Origin: Hevea brasiliensis
Taxonomy: Eukaryota > Streptophyta > Magnoliopsida > Malpighiales > Euphorbiaceae
Direction: 5' to 3'
Assembly (NCBI RefSeq): GCF_030052815.1
Contig: NC_079493.1
Coordinates: forward strand, 60,574,691-60,638,690
Length of the DNA: 64,000 nucleotides
Made by a program: the position numbers and the translations under genes. Position 1 is the stretch's first letter, and each line of letters begins with the position of its first letter. Below the pieces are notes generated by a model. That model searched no databases. It saw only the letters and a program-made list of their open reading frames with translations, and had not been told where the DNA came from. Positions 58,352 to 64,000 of this stretch are shown here, piece by piece.

Positions 58352-59751
58352 TTAATCAATTTGGATTGATTCATTGCTGTTTGGTTTAACCATATTTGGC
58401 GGCATGGTTCTAAACACCTCAATGGTGCGCATGGTTTGGCACCTTAATGGTGCGTATGGCTTGGGTTAGTTTTGGGCTTCATGATGCGATTGTTGTGTGA
58501 CCTAAGGTCCATAATTAGGCTCATACTTAATTAAATTGTTTAATTAAGAATTTTAATCACACAATTAAATTTTGATTCAATTGTTTGAATGAGATTCAAA
58601 TATGAATTTTTAAATTGGCTTGAATGAGATTCAAATATGAATTTTTAAATTTGTTTTGAATGAGATTCAAATCTGAATTTTTAAATTTGTTTGAATGAGA
58701 TTCAAATATGAATTTTTAAATTTGTTTTGAATAAGATTCAAATTTGAATTTTTAAATTTGTTTTGAATAAGATTCAAATTTGAATTTTTAAATTTGGTTG
58801 AATGAGATTCAAATCTGAATTTTTTTGTTGAATATGAGATATTCAATTTAATTTCTTAGGATGTATATTTTATTTAGTTGTTAAATTTTAATATGCATGA
58901 TGGATGATCATGGACAATAAAAGACCAATGTGATTGGATTTATTTCTTTTATTTTTCTTTGGGTTGTAAATTAATTAATTTATTTTGGTGGCATTGTATT
59001 ATAATTGTTGTAATATTTTTGGGTTGTAATTTCATTTACTTGAGGACTTTAAAGTCCATGTTCTTGTAAATTTGCCTTGGTATGCCAAGGATTACTATGT
59101 AATTGGATTGCAAGAAGATCAAGGAGGTCAGGAGCATTGGTGGGACCAGTGGGAGGAATTCAAGATCAAGTGTTGATTATGTACTCCTTCAGCAACTCTT
59201 GTAATATGAATGAATGAAATGCACCTAGGAATGCCCTGATTCAGTTCTTGGTGGCTCAGAATTGAATCCCTTAGAAAGTCCATAATCATACCATATTTAT
59301 TGTTTATCCATGTATGAATGAGATGTATGGGAATGTATGCAAGTATATGATATATGCATGCTAATTGGATAATGTGCAAAGTGAGACCAAAATAGTAATT
59401 AAGCTGACTACTAAATCTTCCAAACAAATGATTAAGTTGAAAATGGTATAATTAAAGTAATTATATCATGGGCCCTTCATTGAGGTAATTATTTTAAAAA
59501 ATTTTAAATACTTGCATATGATGCAATTAATTTAAGAGATTTTCTTAAGAATAACTGTTAAGTATGAGATGTTGTAAATATATAAATGGTTTGGTGGCCA
59601 CTAATGGATGTGCCTGAGGACATTAAAATTATTTGCATATTTAATGGCTCAATGGGATCAACTTAACTAATGCAAGATAAGTCAATAATGGATTAGGGGC
59701 TAGGTAAAAGGATTGAACCTCACATGAGATGTGATGGGCAAGGAGTTGCCC
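58352..59751 (+). other. Leader of C, part 2
   Basis: Inverse-colinear with D's leader (42980-44290). ttaat (58352-58356) is D's right flank and tgccc (59747-59751) is K's left duplication. No protein-coding frame that I accept. Confidence 0.8.
58583..58830 (+). repeat. Leader minisatellite of C, about 7 units
   Basis: Seven units of 35-36 bp based on tgaatgagattcaaatatga with atttttaaatttgttt, the last one partial. Confidence 0.88.
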
Positions 59752-59922
59752 TGTAACACCTCGTTTGCATAGCCTGGTAGATTTCACTATTCCGGTGACC
59801 GGTGTCGGTCCCGATAATTAAGGGGATTAGAACCACACTTAAGACAATTAGAGAAGCCATAAACACAAGTAATTAGTAATGTTCAATTAGTTAAGTATAA
59901 ACAAGAAAAACAAAGCATAAGA

Positions 59923-59968
59923 AGTTAAACGAGCCGAGAGTCACAGCGATGGGTGACCTCCTCGGGAA
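59923..59968 (+). promoter_or_regulatory. 5S-rRNA-like block in K
   Basis: agttaaacgagc, cgagagt, then gatgggtgacctcct and cgggaa. The 15-base gatgggtgacctcct equals the 5S rRNA box C region, and cgagagt is also in 5S. The spacing between the two parts is about 7 nt shorter than in 5S. This is the best match of the seven. Confidence 0.55.
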
Positions 59969-62663
59969 TGACTGCAAAGTCGTTTTAAACTCAAATTTCG
60001 AACCGTAAAATGTGACGCTGCTTTCCTTAGGACCATTATGAACATAGTGGAAAAGAGAAAATCACGAAAAAGAACTGTTAAGCCAGTCAAATAATTAGGT
60101 CAGGGAGCCAGAAGAAATATGAAATTATTTGCAAACCGGAATGAACCGGCGAGAGGCAATTTGGTCAATTGACCCCGAGAGCTAACTCCTGACCTAACTG
60201 TCAAATAAAATCGGAAAAAAAGAAAATTTCGGGATCAAGAATTAAATTAAAGAACTATTGAAGAATTAAAGAAAAAGAAAAAGAATAAAAATGATACTTA
60301 TTACATCATGATGATGACATCATATAAGATGTCAAAATTAATTTTAATTTTCCAACCTTTTTTGACCAAGTCAATTATGGGCATAAAAACAAAAATTCAA
60401 AAAGATTTTTTTTTCACTTCTTCTTTTGCTTATTCCCATAGCTCTCTCCTCTCCCTCTCTTCTTATTTTGTTCCACCATTTTTAAGCAAGAAAAGCTTGG
60501 AATTCTTTGGTTCCTTTCCATAAATCCTCTAAATCCCAACATTAAATCTTATCCCTAGACCTAGATAAACACTTTGGGAGCAAGAAGGAAAAGAAAACTT
60601 GGATAAGTGAAGAATTAGGAAATCTACAAATTGAGGTAAGTGCAATTTCAAGTTTGGATTCTTATGGAATTCATGAATTTGAGTTTATGTATGATGAAAT
60701 TGCATTAGAAATAAAGGAAATCATGCTTAAATAAGGGAAGAAAGAATATGGCAGCCATAGAACCCTAAGGTTTTAATGGTATTTAGTTAGGTTAAACATG
60801 AAATATTGGTGAATAGATGTTATATATGTGATTGTATAATTAGATTACATGAATTGTGAAGATTGGACAAGGTTAGGGTTTTGGGACTTAGGGTTTATGA
60901 ACCAAAAATGTAAGAAATGAGTAAATGGTGTCTTGGACCTATTGTGAATTGAAAAATGGTCATTTATGACCAAATGAGTTGTGTTGGAGTGACTGGAATT
61001 AAAGTCAAATTCATAGGGTAAATGGTCATGCTGCTGGTAGCATGACCAAGCCAACTTTGAAGGACCAAAACGGAAATTTTACAAGTCCAAATGATATGCC
61101 ACCAATTGGGGATGAAAATAGACATAAAATGACACAATTTTCATTAAGGAACCATGCCCAAAAATTGACCAAAACCTAGTGAACCAATTGACCAAAGTTG
61201 GTTAAGAGCAGTCTGCCACTGCACAAACTGACCTAATTGTTCATTTGGTCATAACTCGAGCTAGGAAGGTCAAAATGACCTGAACTTTCACCAATAATTA
61301 GATAAGATGTAGATCTAAAACTTTCATGAAGAACACCAACCCAAATTACGCCATTAACCTAATCTAATTATTGAGCAAATTTGAGTTACTGAACCTGCAA
61401 AACTGCAGGATTGCCATTTGAACAGTAAAGTTTCAATGGCTATAACTCTCTCTAGAAAATTCCGATTTAGGTGAATCTTGAACCGATGGAAACCTAAGAC
61501 ATAGTAGAACATTTCATATGAAGGAAATTAGACCAAATCAAATTATTGAACGAAGTTGGATAAAAAATTTACCAGAACCAAAATTGCAGCATGAACAGTG
61601 CACGTGAACAATAATTGTATTTTGGCTATAACTTGAGCTACAAAACTCCAATTGGGGTGATTCAAAAAGGAGAATAAACTTAAGACAATAGGAAACATTT
61701 TCTGTGAAGACAGTTTTGTCAAATTCCAACAATAAAGTGACCAATGGAACAGTGCAACTTAGGACTCCAAAACTAAAATTTACCAAATTTGCCTAAAAGA
61801 CTTAGGATTTGAGTAAACAACCAAAACCAACAAGTTTAGTGACCAAAATGTGGTATGTGGGTGAAGTTGGAGTTCCCATACCTATTAAGCCTTAGAAAGT
61901 CAACTATTTGACTTGAATAGTGTAGTGAATAGTAACCCGAAACACAAAAATTTTGAGAACGTTGAATTTAATACGTTAGAACTAGGTAAATGTGAAGCTA
62001 AATTTATTTTGGATTTATGTTAAGTTCTGGTACTGAAACACTATAAAATTGTGTGTTTCAGTTGAAAGGAATACCGAGAAAGAACCCGAGGAACCGAGTC
62101 TAGGCCAAGAGGCGACTCGCTTGAGGTTTGTGCACAACGTATACTTTTTATAATCATCTTTTGCATACTGTTTTGAATAATGTGAAATATTGAATTATGG
62201 CATTCTTATGATGTTTTGATTTAAATTGTTGAAAGTTATTATGTATATTGAAATGACAGTGTTTAGCAAATTGTTAAGATAAGTTTTGAAACCACATTAT
62301 CATGACCATATATTTGAACACCTCACTAGCACGACTAATGGGGGTAATTAGTTTCGAATTTTGATTCCTTCTCTGGAGAAGTGTTGAGGTGTGCCAGTAG
62401 AAGAGGATGTGAATGGATATCCATATATTTGAGCTAGCTAGCCTTGTGATGTGATTTCTCTTCAGCCTCTGGCTATTGAGATTCTATTTATTTCGAATGG
62501 CATGATCTAACTGTGGGTTTTATGAAATGTGTTTTGATACTTCGAAATGAACGTGGTTTGCATTAAAATCTCATAATTCATGTTTTGTGTTTAATGCTCA
62601 TGTTTAGTCAAATTTTTGAATAAATGTGATTTTATTTTTGCATAAAGATTATTTTGGTATGTT

Positions 62664-62698
62664 GTGCACCACTGAGTCCTAGTACTCAGCGATAGCTT
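62664..62698 (+). other. Conserved LTR hairpin, K
   Basis: gcaccactgagtcctagtac then tcagcgatagc; ctgag/ctcag stem. Equivalent to the hairpin in M and J. Confidence 0.48.
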
Positions 62699-63424
62699 CT
62701 ATTCTTTATGCAGAATCTGAGAGACTAGAGGAAGCGATGGTATTTGCTAAAGATTGAGGATCATTTAGCTTGAAGTCTTCGGGTATAATTTATACCATAA
62801 TTGTAAATATTTCTTTTCATGTATGTATTGCATATAAATGTATGGACATGTAAAAATGGGTCTTGAGCAGTTTGTATAAGAATTATATAAAGTTGTAATA
62901 TATATTGTAGTTTGAAATTCTCTTAATGTAAATTTTGTAATGATGTATCTAAATTGTTTTGTTTCTAATGAAATATGAATGGAACTATTTTATTTAATTT
63001 GAATGAAATGGATTGCTAGTATTTTGATGATCATTGGATAGTGGATTTGAAATTTGAAAGTTGATAAATGTGTTGAGAAATTGATTGAGATTGAGTATGA
63101 AATTAAAGCAGTTGTTGAGAAAAATTTTTAGAAGTGCTTTTTACAGGTATTTGAAGAATTGTTTTCTCAAAATACAGAGGAAACTCTGTCAAAATTTTTA
63201 TAAAATTTGCGGAAAAATAAAATGGACTAAAAATATTAACTAGATTTACTTTTAATCATATGTTTTAAATACCTATTAGAAAATGCTCACCACTTGTCAA
63301 AAGTAAGAAAATTGTTTAAAATCCCTTGTGGGGTACTTAATGAGTTATCGGTAGGTGAAGTTCGGTAGTTCATTAGGTATTCTACGGGATTATGTTATGC
63401 CTTACAGAGGGGTAAGGTGTGACA

Positions 63425-63671
63425 TGCCCACTTATAGTTTATTGTAATTCCAATAATGGATGTGGCAGAGGATGATCAATAAGACTATAAGAATTCAATC
63501 ACCCACTAGAAATCCATCCAACTAGGATTTTTGTTTTCTACTTTGGAAGTGTAGGATTCGCTAAGTTAGTGGGAGGACCAATTTGATTAAAAGACCATAA
63601 TCATTTTGGTTAATTACATGATACATTTACTAATTAATCTGGTTATTTCTGCAGTTATTCTTCTGATAATA
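63425..63671 (+). other. Leader of C, part 3
   Basis: Resumes after K and matches D's leader at 42771-42985, ending just before gag. Confidence 0.8.
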
Positions 63672-64000
63672 ATGAGCACGCAACAGCCACCACCATCCAA
63701 TATCCTTGCGAGCATACTTGATTACAATAGATTGACAGGACCTAATCTTTTAGATTAGCTAAGAAATTTAAAACTTATCCTGAACTTATAATGTATTGGA
63801 TATGTTCTAGACTCAAAGGTTTCTGGTCCCTTACCTCCAGAGGCCACTCAAGAGGAACATGAAACTTTGGACAAGTGGAAGGAGCATGATATGAAAGCCA
63901 AGTGTTACATACTTGCTTCTATGAGTAATGAATTACAGAAGCAACGTGAAAATATGCAATATGCAAGTGAGATCCTCCTTCACCTATAAGAGTTGAATGG
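63672..64000 (+). pseudogene. gag N-terminus of C, cut by the window end
   Basis: ATG at 63672: MSTQQPPPSNILASILDYNR, LTGPNLLD, then a stop where D has Trp (TGG to TAG). The frame goes on with LRNLKLILNL, a second stop, VSGPLPPEATQEEHETLDKW, KAKCYILASMSNELQKQREN and QYASEILLHL. It is the Copia gag of the same family as D, with at least three in-frame stops. Confidence 0.88.

Larger units (their letters stand above)
59752..63424 (+). mobile_element. K: solo LTR of a long-LTR gypsy family, TSD tgccc
   Basis: TGTAACACCTCGTTTGCATAG to ggggtaaggtgtgaca, 3673 bp, flanked by perfect tgccc (59747-59751 and 63425-63429). C's leader continues on both sides (ggagttgcccacttatag when joined, compare D near 42985). 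No internal region. It shares several blocks with J's LTR (for example the tttcagttgaaaggaata and gaggtttgtgcacaac words) but is a different family. Confidence 0.93.
34684..64000 (+). mobile_element. Element C: Copia element, split by D and K
   Basis: 5' LTR (34684-36762), leader start (36763-36821), insertion of D (36822-58351), leader (58352-59751 and 63425-63671 around K), and gag from 63672 to the window end. C is inserted in B's pol; tgtct (34679-34683) would be its left duplication. Confidence 0.9.

Noticed and set aside
59923..59968. Reading the 5S-like block as a 5S rRNA gene
   Set aside because: Only the internal promoter part is recognisable; the 5' and 3' thirds of 5S rRNA are absent.

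Overview
The whole 64 kb window is nested LTR retrotransposons. I see no host gene, rRNA gene or tRNA gene. The sequence points to plant heterochromatin, probably from a eudicot: Ty1/copia elements primed by initiator tRNA-Met, an Athila-type Ty3/gypsy element with a tRNA-Asp primer site and an extra 3' ORF, Tekay/Del-like gypsy elements with LTRs over 3 kb, solo LTRs, and a tiny TRIM. Coding frames are decayed by stops and frameshifts, many of which look like C-to-T or G-to-A changes, as expected for old methylated repeats. I cannot name the species.

Element letters: A, B, C, D are one Copia family with LTRs of about 2.1 kb; F, H, L, M are one gag-bearing gypsy family with LTRs of about 3.1 kb; J and K are related long-LTR gypsy elements; G is Athila-like; I is an unclassified LTR-like sequence; T is the composite TRIM.

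Left half, from inside outwards: A (+, 1-3961) sits in the 3' LTR of F (-, 3962-12113), a gypsy element with gag but no pol. F's 5' LTR is itself split by an inverted LTR of the same family (M, 7385-10570). F sits in the 3' LTR of G (-, 12114-23405). G sits in the gag of H (-, 23406 onward). H's 5' LTR holds a solo LTR (L, 24881-28015, site duplication ctatc) and is then interrupted at 28801 by I (28802-31948), which carries a 472 bp tandem duplication and a minisatellite.

Right half: B (-, from 31949) is inserted in I. C (+, from 34684) is inserted in B's pol. D (-, 36822-58351) is inserted in C's leader. J (-, 44322-55621, site duplication taaac) is inserted in D's leader just beyond the primer site. 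T (57001-57655, site duplication gtcat) is inserted in D's 5' LTR. C's leader resumes at 58352 and takes another solo LTR, K (59752-63424, site duplication tgccc), before C's gag begins at 63672 and runs out of the window. H, I, B, C, D and J are therefore nested six deep, and both window ends lie inside open elements.

The most unusual feature is T. Between two inverted TRIM LTRs lies a 55-nt antisense copy of the 3' part of mature initiator tRNA-Met, including the anticodon and the CCA tail. It looks like a fossil of a reverse-transcription error in which the primer tRNA itself was copied. A second point is a block resembling the 5S rRNA internal promoter near the 5' end of the LTRs in three divergent gypsy families.
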